In this document: positions 47,463 through 58,740 of the stretch, piece by piece
Layout: each line of letters starts with the position of its first letter
Position numbering within the stretch: position 1 is the stretch's first letter
Assembly: GCA_030280995.1 (NCBI GenBank)
Contig: JASXTE010000004.1
Location: 42,170,797 to 42,234,796 of the forward strand
Origin: Hemileia vastatrix
Taxonomy: Eukaryota; Basidiomycota; Pucciniomycetes; Pucciniales; Zaghouaniaceae
Length of the DNA: 64,000 nucleotides
Direction: 5' to 3'
The notes under the pieces: generated by a model
Seen by the model: only the letters and a program-made list of their open reading frames with translations
Told to the model about the DNA's origin: nothing
Databases searched by the model: none
Position numbers and translations under genes: made by a program

Positions 47463-49116
47463 AAACCAAATCAGCACTTACAAATCAGCACTTAAATTTT
47501 GCAAAAAAGTCACTTATTTCAAAAAAGGGTGTCAGTTATGACCTCAAACCAGCACTTTTTTCCTGTTTTTTTTCACAACCACATTTTGGCCACAAAACAT
47601 CCCTTCCTTTCTTACCCCATCCCTGTCACATGTGACACACTGACCTTCCTTGCTACCTACCCATCAATCCTCGGCACACACCCCTTCCTGACATTTTCAA
47701 TATTTTGACCAGGCATGTTTACATTCTTTTTTACTTATTTCTTCTACTTCTTAATCTTTTTTCTATGGGTTTCAGTTCTGACCTCAAATCAGCACTTTTT
47801 TCATGATTTTTTTTTCAAAACCACATGTTGGCCACATCATCCCTTTCTTTCCCATATCATTTTGTACTCTCCAAATGTCCTCTTTGTGTACTTCATTCAC
47901 TTGGGTTGGTATTTTGGTTTGTTGCATATTCATTTTTTTTTGGAATTTACGGTGAAAATTTTTTTTTTGGATGGCTCATTGGTTTTCTTTCACCAGCTCA
48001 ACATGAAATCGCATATTTTCTGAAATCGCATATTTTGTCAGTGATTTTTTTTTTCATTCATCCCTCATATCCTTTTCCTATTCTCCTCCAACATCCCTCA
48101 AACAATTTGGTTTCATTCATTTTGTCATCTCAACTCTCCAGGTAAGTCACTTTATTCTTTTTTTTTGATTTTTTGATTACTAATTATAATTTTTTTTGTT
48201 TTTTTCCGTTTATTTTATATTTTTTATCTAAATTTTTTTTGTAAGTGGTTATTTTGGATTTCAATGGTATAAGTAACCTTTTTTTCTCTCCCTCTTTACT
48301 TTCTTTTTTAGCTCCATCACCCTACTCTTCATCCCTCCTTGGCATGGTCATTATCCCCCCTTTCCCTTATTTCACTTTTTTTGGCTCCATTTCATTGAAA
48401 CACATACATTGCACATTCTTTATGCATTTCACTTACTCCATATTCAATTTCCCCACAATTCCAACATCAATCTTTCTCACTCTATTTTTCCTACTTTTCA
48501 ATCAAGGTAAGTTTTATCTCCTTTTTTTCATGCCTATATGATATCTCATTCCTTTTATGAAAAGTTCATACTTAAATATATGCATGACTCTTATCTGGAT
48601 AACGGTGAACTTATAAAACTCCTTCTGATCTCATCTTCATTACCACTTTTCAAGTTTTTGTAAAATTTTGAAAATCAGACTCGGAATTAGGGTTAGGTTT
48701 ATTCAAATCTAATGATCTTTTTACTGAAGATTCTCCTGAAGGCTACCTTTCATTTCCCACAAACAGATTTGAATTTGATTCAGTGGTTGCTGAGATATTG
48801 TCCGTTAAAGTTGAGCCTTTTTTTCCCAATTTAAATTTTTATTTCATTTTTTTATGTAAAAAATTAGGGTTAGGTTTATTTAAATCACATGTCCTTTAAC
48901 TGAAGATTCTACTTAAGCATATCTTTCATTTCCCTCAAACAGGTTTGAATTAGGTTCAGTGGTTGCTGAGATTTTGACCTTTGAAGTTGAGCCTTTTTTC
49001 CAAATTTCACTTGTCTTATTTCACATTTTTATATTGCATATTTAGAGGATAAGGATTCTGAAACTCTTATATGATTATTATCTAGGCATTTCAATTATAT
49101 AGGCATATATTTGTTG
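47463..49116 (+). other. 5' region of the TET/JBP gene inside the TIR element
   Basis: C/T-rich on the plus strand, with donor-like CCAG|GTAAGTCAC (48141) and CAAG|GTAAGTTTT (48506) sites. This suggests a spliced leader or upstream exons. A duplicated block (GGTTAGGTTTATT.AAATC ... AAGATTCT) occurs at 48693-48820 and 48861-48990. Exon limits were not resolved. Confidence 0.35.
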
Positions 49117-49731
49117 CTCAAGAATATCACTAAAGCTCAAAAAGATGAAGATTTTTGCTTATGGGACACTCTACCTTCCTTTAACTCTTTTCTTGCTCTT
49201 TGACTCAAAAAGCACTGTAATAAAGCATTTGAAAAAAATCATGAACTTGCAACCAAATTTGGAATACCAAATTGGTGTGACTCCAATTGGGAAGATATCA
49301 GCCACGAATATCTTTTATTTTCTAATGTTATTATCACTCATTCTGGATTTCACAATAAAATTCACACCGATACCAAGGACACCAATTTTCTTACTTTTGG
49401 TATATTCTCATATATCAAACCGATTACTGGCCAACCAATACCATCTCCAGCTAAAATCAAATGACATGGTTTATATTTTTCAGACCACTGGTGCATCATT
49501 GATTTTGGTTTGGGAAATGGTATCATCGAAACTATTTGGAATTCTTCTAAGGATAATCATCAAACGACCAAAGCTCCTCCTGGTTTGGAATCCTGTCAAG
49601 ATTTATCACATTTTGGTTGCTCATTTCAAATCAGTCATAAGTTGATTCAAAGAATCAATAAGGTAATGAAAGAAGGTAAAGTTAATCGATTTAAAAAAAC
49701 TTTATTTAGATCCAAAAAGTATGGGGATTAG
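49117..49731 (+). pseudogene. second TET/JBP-like dioxygenase (C-terminal domain), two in-frame TGA
   Basis: In one frame: KNITKAQKDEDFCLWDTLPS ... ELATKFGIPNW ... ITHSGFHNKIHTDTKD ... FLTFGIF ... IDFGLGNGIIETIWNSSKDN ... HFGCSFQISHKLIQ, ending at TAG 49729-49731. HxD is HTD (CAC at 49363) and the distal His is at 49558. The KNITKA start and the LNIPGW/FGIPNW block align with the gene at 10195-11453, so the two are homologues. Stops are TGA at 49201 (in CTT-TGA context, consistent with TCGA) and TGA at 49462. The position equivalent to the conserved Arg before GSSIQ appears not to be Arg. The start lies upstream in unresolved exons. Confidence 0.65.
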
Positions 49732-50249
49732 AGTTGTCATCGAAAATTTTATATTTTTTCATAAATTTTTAATAAATATTTTTTATGTATCAATTTCCTC
49801 AACTAAAGTAATGGGCCAAAGACCTTGCGTTGTATAAAAGGTAATCATGATAACATTTATATGTTTCATGGGGTTCCTCTAGCCTATACCTGTGGAAAGT
49901 CCCAAACTTTTGTTTCTAGACTTGGTCTGCATTTTGGCTTGAGGGATTGTCATTACTTTAAACTAGGGAAAGTGATATATATTAGATATTTATTTAATAA
50001 TTTACATAATTATATTAAATTTAGATGACTTCCACCACTTACTTCAATAAAATGCAGGGGGGGTATTGCCAAATTTTCAAATCTGACATGTGAAATTGAT
50101 GACTTGGAAAAATTTTGGTGATATCCACCCCTTGCTTCAATAAAATGCAGGGGAGAGTATTGCCAATTTTTTAAAAAAGATATAGAATTTTTTTGACTTG
50201 TAAATATTTTGGTGAAAATCTTTGACGAGAATGTGAAAGTAATTGTTTC

Positions 50250-50865
50250 CACCTTGAGCAGGTTTCTGGCTCAAAGGAATAGCAGTACCATCAACAAAAC
50301 CAATACATCCTGGGAAGCCCTCTGCTTGCATAACCTGAGATGATTCAAGTTGCTTTTCTTTTGTTGTCCAGGTGAAAAGTTGAGATTCCAAGGAGTTGAT
50401 GGCAGTGATTCATCTTTTGGTATAAGTGTTAACTGAACCATAACCTAAATCAAAGACATTTTCTAAACGTTTCAAAGCGGCTCCATTACCATTTGAACCC
50501 AAATGACATAGTGTGATGGCCAATTGAATTGAAGGATGTTGTTGTTCTTTTTGAGAATTATTGTGAAATATGGGATGATCCTGAATAAGCTCAAGCAATT
50601 TAAGGAAACATTCCTGAGAAGTCCTGAACAGCTGTCTAAAACTGGGTGTAGATAGTTTAAGAAGTGTTTGGACGGTGTACTTGGGGGTATGAAGTACTTG
50701 AGGCTTTCTGGGAAGAAGGTAACATTTTGTGGCCATTTTTGATAAAAAGACAAAATCTTCTTCTAGATCAGAATCAGAATCTCAATAAGAGTCCAAGAGC
50801 AGTTCAAGAGCCATGAAAGTCATTGCTTTATGTAATTTATCACGATTTGAAAGTGAGGAAGGCAT
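50250..50865 (-). pseudogene. PIF/Harbinger-type transposase, N-terminal two thirds
   Basis: ATG at 50865 (MPSSLSNRDKLHKAMTFMAL). The frame continues through one TGA (about 50787) into DSDLEEDFVFLSKMATKCYL, a helix-turn-helix region (LAITLCHLGSNGNGAALKRL, VFDLGYGSVNTYTKR) and a second TGA (50409-50407). It ends at the first catalytic Asp block, GFPGCIGFVDGTAIPLSQKP. After GGNNYF the expected continuation (…RYSxNAQ…, later Asp and Glu) is absent and replaced by duplicated noncoding sequence, so the catalytic domain is truncated. Confidence 0.75.
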
Positions 50866-51136
50866 AACTCTTATATGATATGATATGAAGATGTAAGTGA
50901 TGTACGATTTTTTGAGTTATGAAGTGTTATTCTGCAGAGTGCTGCGTATGAATGGGATGATGCTGACAAATCAATGAAATGGGACTTGATGGTGAAATCA
51001 GCACTTTTGGTTGAGAAAGTGCAGATTTGAGTGAAATAAGTGACTTATTTCATTTTGAAATCCACCAGTATTGGGGCTAGTGTGTTTTGGAAATCCGCAC
51101 TTATTTAAGTGCAGATTTGCCAGAACTGACACCCCC

Positions 51137-51651
51137 TAATATATATTTTACAATTTAAATATAACTGGATGATTAGAAAAAATTAGCTTAAACTGTTTTC
51201 CAATTAAAAAAATGATTAAAGATAATTCTTACCTTTAAATACTTTATTGAATGCCCATTATCTTGCAATTTATTTTATATATATTAGTAAAATATAAAAT
51301 ATATAAATATTATTTAAGTAGAGTTGAGATTAAATATTAAAATTAATATGATAAGTAAAAAGGAGCCTGGAAAGGATAAAACTATAGCAACAGAGAAGTG
51401 CCTACTAATAAATTGATAATCCATAGGTAGATTATTAAAATGTCAAATAATATGTAAGGATTTTGAAAAATGTTGATTGTTATTAATATATATAGATTTA
51501 TAAAGGAAAAGGGTCACTTATATTAATTTATATAAATTTATAATAGAAATGGTTTGCTTTCATTAATATATATAAATTTATAATATTAATGGGTCTCTTT
51601 TATTAATATATATAAATTTATAATAGAAATTGGTTGCTTTGTTAATAAATA
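51137..51651. repeat. AT-rich flank with ~52-bp tandem ATTAATATATATAAATTTAT units
   Basis: Three to four copies of ATTAATATATATAAATTTAT plus a variable ~30 nt lie between 51483 and 51640. Confidence 0.6.
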
Positions 51652-53078
51652 TATATTTGTAATTACATGGTATGAGGAGGGAATGTTCTGCAAAACAACC
51701 CTCCTTATATATTTTAAAGTGACCCTCAATGGCCAGTTGTTTTTCCACTGGCCACTCATGTTTAGAGGGGCCACCTGACTCAAATATGTGTCACTCCTGG
51801 TGGATTGGGGTAGGCTATCATATCTGCTGAGAAAAAAAAACTACTAACCCTTACCTTGACCAAAACAATCCTGTGTATCTCCTGTAAAATATGGATATTA
51901 ACACTATAGAAACTAAAAATTAACAGTGAACCAAAGGAAAAAAAAATTAGTAAGAAAAACAAATTAAAAATAAGAGACAAAAAATTCCAACTAAAAAATA
52001 TAGGAGAGGATAAGGAAAAAAATTTAACTACTAAAAAAATAGGAGATCCAAAGGAAAAAATAAAAATAAAAACAAATTACAAATTACAAATTACAAATAG
52101 GTGAAAAAAAAGATTTGCCAACTTAAAAAGAAGGGAGAGCTGAAGGAAAAGGAAATAGTAAGAAAAACCAATTAAAATCTAAAAAAAAAAAAAAAGGAGA
52201 GCCAAAAAAAAATTACATAGAACCAAATAAAAAAAAATTGCCTACTAAACAAATGGGAGAGCTGAAGGAAAAAAAAATTAAAAACAAATTACAAAGAAGA
52301 GAAAAAAAAGATTTGCCTACTAAAAAATAAGGGAGAGCCAAACGAAAATGAAATAGTAATAAAAAAAAATTAATTTTCCTTGAAGTAGTAAGAAAAAAAA
52401 AATGATTTTCCTTTGTCTCTCCCTTCTTTTTTAGTTGGCAAATCATTTTTTTATCATCTTTGTAATTTGTTTTTTAATTTTTTTTTGTTTCCTTTGGCTC
52501 TCCCATTTTTTATAAGGTAAATTTTTTTACTTGGTTCTCTGTAATTTGTTTTTGGCTCTCCTTTTTTTTTTAGATTTTAATTATTTTTTTCTTACTATTT
52601 CCTTTTCCTTCAGCTCTCCCTTCTTTTTTAGTAGGCAAGTCTTTTTTCTCTCTTATTTATAATTTGTTTTTATTTTTTTTGCTTCCTTTGGCTCTCCCAT
52701 TTTCTTAGTAGGTATTTTTTTTCCTTTTCCTCTCCCTTATTTTTTAGTTGGAATTTTTTTTCTATTATTTTTATTTTTTTTTCTTACTAATTTTGATTTC
52801 TTTGGCTCACTGTTGATTTTTAGTTTCTATAGTTTTATTATCCATATTTTCCAGGAGATACACAGGTTTTTTTTGGTCAAGGTAAGGGTAAGTACTTTTT
52901 TTAACTTGGAAAATATGATAACCTGCCCCAATCTACCAGGGGTGAAGCATATTTGTGTCAGGTGGCCCCTCTAAACATGAGTGGCCAGTGGAAAAAACAC
53001 TAGCCATTGAGGGTCCCCTTGCAATATATAAGGAGTGTTGTTCTGCAGAACATTCTCTCCTCATACCATGCAATTATA
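51652..53078. repeat. 1.4-kb foldback with purine-rich and pyrimidine-rich arms
   Basis: The outer ~170 bp of each end are clear inverted copies (GAGGGAATGTTCTGCAAAAC ... CAATGGCCAGTTGTTTTTCC at left; the complement at 52920-53070). The inner arms are A/G-rich (left) and C/T-rich (right), built from degenerate units around GGGAGAGCTGAAGGAAAA. The centre is near 52370. No coding capacity. Confidence 0.8.
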
Positions 53079-53160
53079 AATATTTATTTATTAATAAAAT
53101 CAACCCAATTCTATTATAAATTTACACATATCAATAAAAGAAACCAATTAGATACTTGTG

Positions 53161-53304
53161 TTTTACTGAATGAGTGAAAGGGTTGAATATTAATTTTCAT
53201 GAGTGATTAGCAAAATATACTGTGTAGGGTGGTTGACTATTGAAATTCATTATGAAATGACCAAGTAAAATGCAATTATATACTTATTTTTTACCAGCAC
53301 AAGG
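53161..53304 (+). repeat. ~145-bp repeat, left copy
   Basis: TTTTACTGAATGAGTGAAAG to TTTTTTACCAGCACAAGG. A direct copy lies at 63580-63733, beyond the other side of the Tc1/chromovirus nest. Confidence 0.75.
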
Positions 53305-53309
53305 ACAGA

Positions 53310-53570
53310 CACCACACAATATGGGGGGCGGACTTGCTAGCAAGTCCGCAACCTTGGACCCAAACTCACCATAGATTGAACACACATTGAGCTATCGATA
53401 AAGGAACCATTCAATCAGGGATGAACACCACTCAGCAGAACATTTTTAGGTGGGTGTTCAAGTAGAGTTCAGTATGGGTTCAGTATGAGTTCAGTCTGAG
53501 TTCCATCTGAGTTCCATCTGAGTTCAGGTTGAGGACTTGCTAGCAAGTCCACCCCCTATATTGCGTAGTG
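53310..53570. mobile_element. 261-bp MITE with complete inverted ends
   Basis: The left end CACCACACAATATGGGGGGC continues with GGACTTGCTAGCAAGTCC; the right end is its inverted copy (CTATATTGCGTAGTG). The interior has GAGTTCAGTCT-type repeats. AGA occurs on both flanks. It is the complete version of the ends found at 16160, 16615 and 45180. Confidence 0.75.
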
Positions 53571-53658
53571 AGATGCCCTTAGAGAATAAGTTCAAAAGCA
53601 ATAAACTAAAAAATAATTAACATATGTATATATATATATATTGATTTTTCAACAGGGA

Positions 53659-54112
53659 TTACCAGAAAGTAGACCCATATTGTACCTCAACACATGCTTG
53701 CATTTAAGCCACTACCTTATCTGGAATGTTGTTTAAAAAGTTTTTGCAAGAAGCATAGACTGCTTGAATCATTGCATCTCTTGATTTTGAATTTCATTTC
53801 TGTTTCCAGACAGTTTCATGAGATACCACACATTCTCTATAGGATTGAGATCAATAGACTGAAGTGGTTAATTTTCAAGTTTGATAATATTGACAGAGTC
53901 ACAAAAGTTTTTTTCATAGTTTGGAAGTGTATATTGGTGCATTATCTTCCATTAATTTAAGTTTGTGGCATTGATTGTGTCATGATAAGTGAAGAACCAG
54001 ACTAGGGAGATAAACTTATTCAAAAAATATAGAAGAATTGATTGTTTTAGCTGGCTAAATGACAATGGGGAGAATAGTCATCCCATGAAATGCTCTCCAT
54101 ATCATTACAGAG
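53659..54112 (-). pseudogene. Tc1/mariner transposase, C-terminal part (split by element C)
   Basis: From the LTR boundary on the minus strand: SVMIWRAFHGMTILPIVI, then LMEDNAPIYTS (second catalytic Asp) and SIDLNPIENVW (third acidic residue, DD34E-type spacing), then a C-terminal tail with a stop at 53661-53659. Several stops and a frameshift are present. It continues the fragment at 62481-63058. Confidence 0.85.
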
Positions 54113-54918
54113 TGTCACCGGACGACCTACGCACAAGGTCGAGGATGTTCCTGCAAGTGAGATAAAAGGTTCAGATACTTCTTCGAAGCACAGAGGGATA
54201 GTTTGAGGAAGTGATTCGAAGATGACTCAAAGGAAGAACTACTGCTTTGAGTTATGTTCGAGAAGGATTCTAATATAATTGAACGGTAATATTAAAATTT
54301 TTAAGATCTCACGAAGGGTTGGAAAACTCAAAAATCAAAGATTTAGGATTTAGATATGATTATTGAGAAAATAAATAAAGATTCAATAATAATGATTTTC
54401 ACTTAGAGTTTTATCACTATTAACTATAAATATGTTTTATAATTTAATTCTAAGGAATGTCGAACCAAAAACCCAGCCCCTTTTATATCCTTTACTCCTC
54501 CTCGCATTGACCTCATACTCATCCACCATTCCGCACAACATAACCCATTTAAAATATATATCCGTTACACCTGGACCCTCCTCACTAACATACGTTAATC
54601 CCTTAATCCTTCACTAACCGTTCCGTCCATGCTCACTACCCCTTAATAACCCACAGGCATTTCATAAACCTTTTAATGTACTATTATATTAACTATTGCG
54701 CTGTGCGTCGCTTATTGGGAAAAAGACTAAGACACACTATTGAGAGATTGACTAATTTAGATTTAGAGTTTTAGGCTAGTGCGATTGAATAGCGAGTACA
54801 CAAAGGAAAGTCGCAGTTGCTATGGAGAGTTGCTTTCTGTGCTTCGAGTATGGATTTGAACCCTTTAGTATTGATTTAATGAGCTACTTTTGCCTCGAGT
54901 GTCACGTGGCGTGTGACA
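54113..54918 (-). repeat. Element C 3' LTR
   Basis: 806 bp. It also lies immediately upstream of the plus-strand gene at 55024, so it may act as that gene's promoter. Confidence 0.95.
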
Positions 54919-55023
54919 GATGCCCGGGTATAAGAACGCAAGCTCCGTTGAGCGTAAAACATATTTCCCACACTAATTTCCCTTCCTATTTACTTAATTA
55001 TTATTTTATTACTTTAATTCATT

Positions 55024-56005
55024 ATGACGGATTTTCCTACACCGACTCCCACGCCTCCACACCCTAAAGCAGATGTTGGTGTTGTCACACGGCAATTTTT
55101 GAAGACTTGCACAGCTTGCGAGTCGATGGAGTATTTCTGCATGGAGAGCACGGCAACACGAGGGCCTCGCCAGAAGTGCGAGTTTTGCCAATGGAGAAGA
55201 GTGGCGTGTGACGCCTTAGCGAAGAATGCCGACATTGAGAGTTGGTTTACTAAGACGAAGTATTGGGTGATCCCTAAAATGAAGGAAGTAGTCGAGGACA
55301 TCTGGGATGTGTCCATTGGAGACGATCAATCGGTGGGGGAAAATGAGGAAGAAGTTGAAGATGATGTGAACATCTGGGTGACTAGGGCTGAGAACAAGAG
55401 GGGGGTCCTCGAGGAGGAAGTTGACGAATTGGTCGAAGAGGAAGAAGAAATTCCCATCTTGAGGAAAACCCCGAAAAAGTGACGGGTGGTCATTGAAGAT
55501 GACAAAGAGGAAAGGGAGGTGGCAGAGAAGGTCACTCCTAGATTATTTTTGGAGCCTGACCCAATCTTTGAAGTAAGTTCACCCTTTATTAATTTATAAA
55601 TTTAATTACTGATGATTCTGTTTTTAGAATTCAGACGTCATCATCGAGGCCCCTACGACAGAAGCTTCAAATGTGGAAGCGACCCTTGTGGGACCCATTG
55701 CGGTGGAAGTGGCAGTGGAGGATAGATTACCAACTGTTACCTCGAGGGAGGAAAACGAAGAAACCCTTGATAAAGTTTGGTCAAAGAAACCTTGTCAGAT
55801 TCGATGAGCAAAATATATTGAAGACTTCAGCGGCAAGATTGATAACATTATTGATTCCGCTTCCTTCGACGTAGCCGAGGAGTTGATTCCGGTAGGAGAG
55901 GGGGAGAATTTTGAGAAATGTAGAAAGGAGATAAGGGAAATTTTGGAGAAGATGAACGGATTGGTTTGGGAGAAGATAAAAGAGAAAAGAAGAAAAAGAA
56001 TGTAA
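55024..56005 (+). pseudogene. antisense gene with Zn2Cys6-like cysteine array in element C
   Basis: ATG at 55024. Exon 1 is 55024-55572 and exon 2 is 55628-56005, joined by a 55-nt intron (GTAAGT ... GTTTTTAG, phase 0), giving 309 codons. Residues ~28-58 have cysteines spaced C-X2-C-X6-C-X12-C-X2-C-X6-C (TCTACESMEYFC ... KCEFCQWRRVAC), which fits the spacing of fungal Zn2Cys6 binuclear clusters, although the basic residues lie in the second half. A long acidic stretch follows (EEEVDELVEEEEEIP), and the C-terminus is basic and helical (EILEKMNGLVWEKIKEKRR). Two in-frame TGAs (55480 and 55805) break this copy. It starts 106 bp after the LTR, opposite to gag-pol, and is less AT-rich than its surroundings. 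The family was not recognised beyond the cysteine pattern; a DNA-binding or antisense regulatory role is speculation. Confidence 0.6.
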
Positions 56006-56783
56006 AAACAATTTGTATTTAATTATTTTACTTTGTTATTTTATTTAGAATTTTATTTTTATTTAATTTTATTTATTTTTTATATAAGATTTTGAGAGAA
56101 AGAAGGAAAAGACAGAAAAAAGATTTAAATAGAATTTGTTTTAAGATTTTGAAAGAAGAAGTTTAAATGAGAAAAAAAAAAGAAAGAAAGAATATTTGAT
56201 TGAAGGAGTTTTAGTTTTAAAGTTCAAAAAGAAAAGAATTAAGTAAGAAGAAAGAAATAAGAAAGAAATAATTGATTGAGATAATTTAGGAAAAAAAATT
56301 GTTATTTAAGTTTGTTAATTGAAGATTTGAGTGATTTTAGTTATTTGAAAAAAGAAAAGAAAGAAAAGAAGAGACAAAAAAAAAATTCTAAGAGGATTTT
56401 GAAGAAAGAAGTAATTTGTTTTGAGGGATTTAAAAAGGTGATTTAGAAGTTGGAGTGAAGTTCGAGAAAGATGGTCATGTAATGTTCGTGAAGAATTTTG
56501 ATAGTTCGAGGAAAATAAAATTTTAAAGAAAAAATGTATATAGAAAATTGAGAAGAAATTTTTTTTTTTTTATTATTTGTTTTATTTTTATTTTATTTTA
56601 ATTTGGTTTTTTTTTTATTTTTTTTTATTTTTACTTTTATTTTATTTTATTTTATTTTAAAAGAAGATTGAAACATTTTGAAAAGAGAAAGAATAAAGAA
56701 GAAAATAAAAGAATTATTTAGAAATAAAAATGTTTTAGATTTTAAAAGAAAGAAAAAAAAACATAGAGAAGAAAAAGAGAGTT
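56006..56783. other. purine-rich spacer between convergent genes of element C
   Basis: A/G-rich on the plus strand with a T-rich block at 56560-56660. No coding region. Confidence 0.5.
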
Positions 56784-57503
56784 TTAAGGTTTTGGTTTTA
56801 AAGGGTATTTAAGATGAAAAGATTTTAGGAGTTCAGGGGCGTTAGAAACATTGATGGCTGGTTCCCAGGATGTTTTGTCTGAGTCATCGAGGAAGCCTTC
56901 CCATTCCACAAGGTATTGAAGTTTCCCCATGCGCATTCTTGAATCAAGGATACGGCTTACTTCCCACTCTAGATGGTCTTCTACTTCGACCGGTTCCGGA
57001 GGAGGTTGGTTCTTGCCCGGGTATGTTTCTTGAGCCAGTTCCAGGAGAGATACGTGAAAAACAGGGTGAATAGCCTGCCATTTAGGAGGTAGCTTGAGTC
57101 AAAATGCAGTTTTAGAGACTTCAGAGTTGATTTCAAATGGCCCCAAGCGTTTTTCAGCCAGTTTCTTTGATGGTCAAGTTGTTCGAATGTTCCGTGCGTC
57201 GAGCCATACTTTGTCACCTGGTTTAAAAGGAGGAGCAGTTTGTTGATGTTTGTCAGCCTGTTCTTGTACCTTCAAACTGCTAATTCCAGATTTGATTTAA
57301 GTTCCTCTTGGAGTCGTGATATGGTTCAAAGATAATGTTCCGCAGGATGATTAGTTCCTACATGGATTGAATTGAATCGAGGATGTCTTCCATAAACAGT
57401 TTCAAAAGGAGATTGTTTTGTCAAAGAATGAGTCGAGTTATTATAAGCAAATTTGGCCAATGCTAGCCATGTGGTCCAATTGTCTTGTTGGTAACTGACA
57501 TAC
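56784..57503 (-). pseudogene. pol: Element C integrase C-terminus and chromodomain
   Basis: Readable as WLALAKFAYNNSTHSLTKQS, then PPFKPGDKVWLDARNI, EKRLGPFEI, WQAIHPVFHVSLLE and the chromodomain WEVSRILDSRMRMGKLQYLV plus EWEGFLDDSDKTSWEP, ending at TAA 56786-56784. It is broken by TGA near 57503, 57334, 57174 and 57099 and by a frameshift near 57275. Confidence 0.85.
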
Positions 57504-57505
57504 AT

Positions 57506-58351
57506 TCAAAGGTATTGTTCGAGGATTTGGTTGACCCTTTCTGTTTGCCCATCGGTTTCGGGATGATAGGCTGTGGAGAGGTTCCTCGTGATATTGAGTT
57601 GTCGACACAGTTGAGTCCAGAATTTGGATACAAACAATGAGCCTCTATCTGAAATAATATCATTAGGTAAGCTGTGTTTGGAAAATACATATTCTAGAAA
57701 CAATTTTGACAGATCTTCTGCAGTAGCAATAGTAGTGGTTTTAATGAAAATAGACATTTTTGAGAATCTATCTACTATTACTAATATAGCATCAAAATTA
57801 TTAGAAAGAGGAAGTTGAGAAATAAAATCCATCAATAAAGATTCCCAAGGTTTAGAGGGAATAGGAAGTGGTTGAAGCAACCCATACTTCCGGTGACGGG
57901 GAGCCTTATTCCTATTACATTCGTAACAAGCTTTTATATAGGCCTTGATTTCCCTGGTCATACCTGGCCAGAAAAAATCCCTCGCTATTAACTGGTAGGT
58001 TTTATCAACACCAAAATGAATAGCTAATGGAGAATCATGTTGACTGTTGAAAATCCATAATTTTATCTCATTGTTGTCGGGTATGACTACTCTACCTTCA
58101 AAGACTAATAGACCTGATTCAATACTAAATCTTTTGGTTCCTTGCTTTGAGAGTATTTTGTCTTTTAACCCTAAACAATAATTGTCCTTCGACTGAGCTT
58201 TGAGGATGTTGGATAGTGGATTTTGAAACAATTGAATTGTCATCGAATTAAGTTGATGAGTCGTTAACATTGATTCGTGTAAGATTGATTTCACATTTGC
58301 TGGATTTTTGTAAGCAAATGCGTCCCCCGCTGTGGGTAAACGTCGTCCCAA
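57506..58351 (-). pseudogene. pol: Element C integrase, zinc-binding and catalytic core
   Basis: HFGVDKTYQLIARDFFWPGM ... CYECNRNK zinc-binding region. DDE core: LLMDFISQLPLS, IISDRGSLFVSKFW and YHPETDGQTERVNQILEQY, with all three acidic residues present. It is joined to RNase H by a 1-nt frameshift near 58328. It ends at a TGA that follows EQYL. Confidence 0.9.
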
Positions 58352-58722
58352 CGTGACAATATATCTGGGACAATGCAGTTCTTACCTGGGCGATAGGAAA
58401 TAGAAAAGGGAAATTCAGACAGAAATTCATCCCACCTGGCTTGACGCCTGGTTAACACTTTGGAAGACATAAAGTATTTCAAAGCATTATGGTCTGTTAA
58501 AATTTGAAAAGGACTATCTAGGCTGAGAAGAGAAGAGTGCCATTTTTTAAGACAGTGAATAATAGCTAAAAGCTCTTTGTCATGAATTTCATAATTTAAC
58601 TCTTCTGCAATGAGTTTGCGTGACTCAAAAGCAACAGGATGAAACAGTTTTGTTTCCGGATTCAATTGAGAAATGACCCCTGCGATAGCATAATCACTTG
58701 CATCTGTCTCGACTATTGTCAA
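58291..58722 (-). pseudogene. pol: Element C RNase H
   Basis: VETDASDYAIAGVISQ, ESRKLIAEELNYEIHDKELL and TDHNALKYFMS are the catalytic-region motifs of gypsy RNase H. Separated from RT by a TGA at 58743-58741. Confidence 0.9.
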
Positions 58723-58740
58723 AGCAGTAGGATCAAAGTG

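Larger units (their letters stand above)
47415..51136. mobile_element. TIR element, PIF/Harbinger-like, carrying a TET/JBP-like gene
   Basis: Terminal inverted repeats of 48 bp (47415-47462 and 51089-51136) start GGGGGTGTCAGTTCTGGCAA and each contain an inner palindrome CCGCACTT/AAGTGCGG. TA lies on both sides as a possible target duplicate. The interior holds a minus-strand Harbinger-type transposase fragment and a plus-strand TET/JBP-like dioxygenase relic. Direct repeats lie within: 47527-47596 versus 47766-47836, and 50029-50080 versus 50123-50175. Both genes carry nonsense codons, so this copy is inactive. Confidence 0.75.

Noticed and set aside
54432..54617. 61-codon frame present in both LTRs of element C
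   Set aside because: Located in LTR sequence, no motif, explained by LTR duplication.
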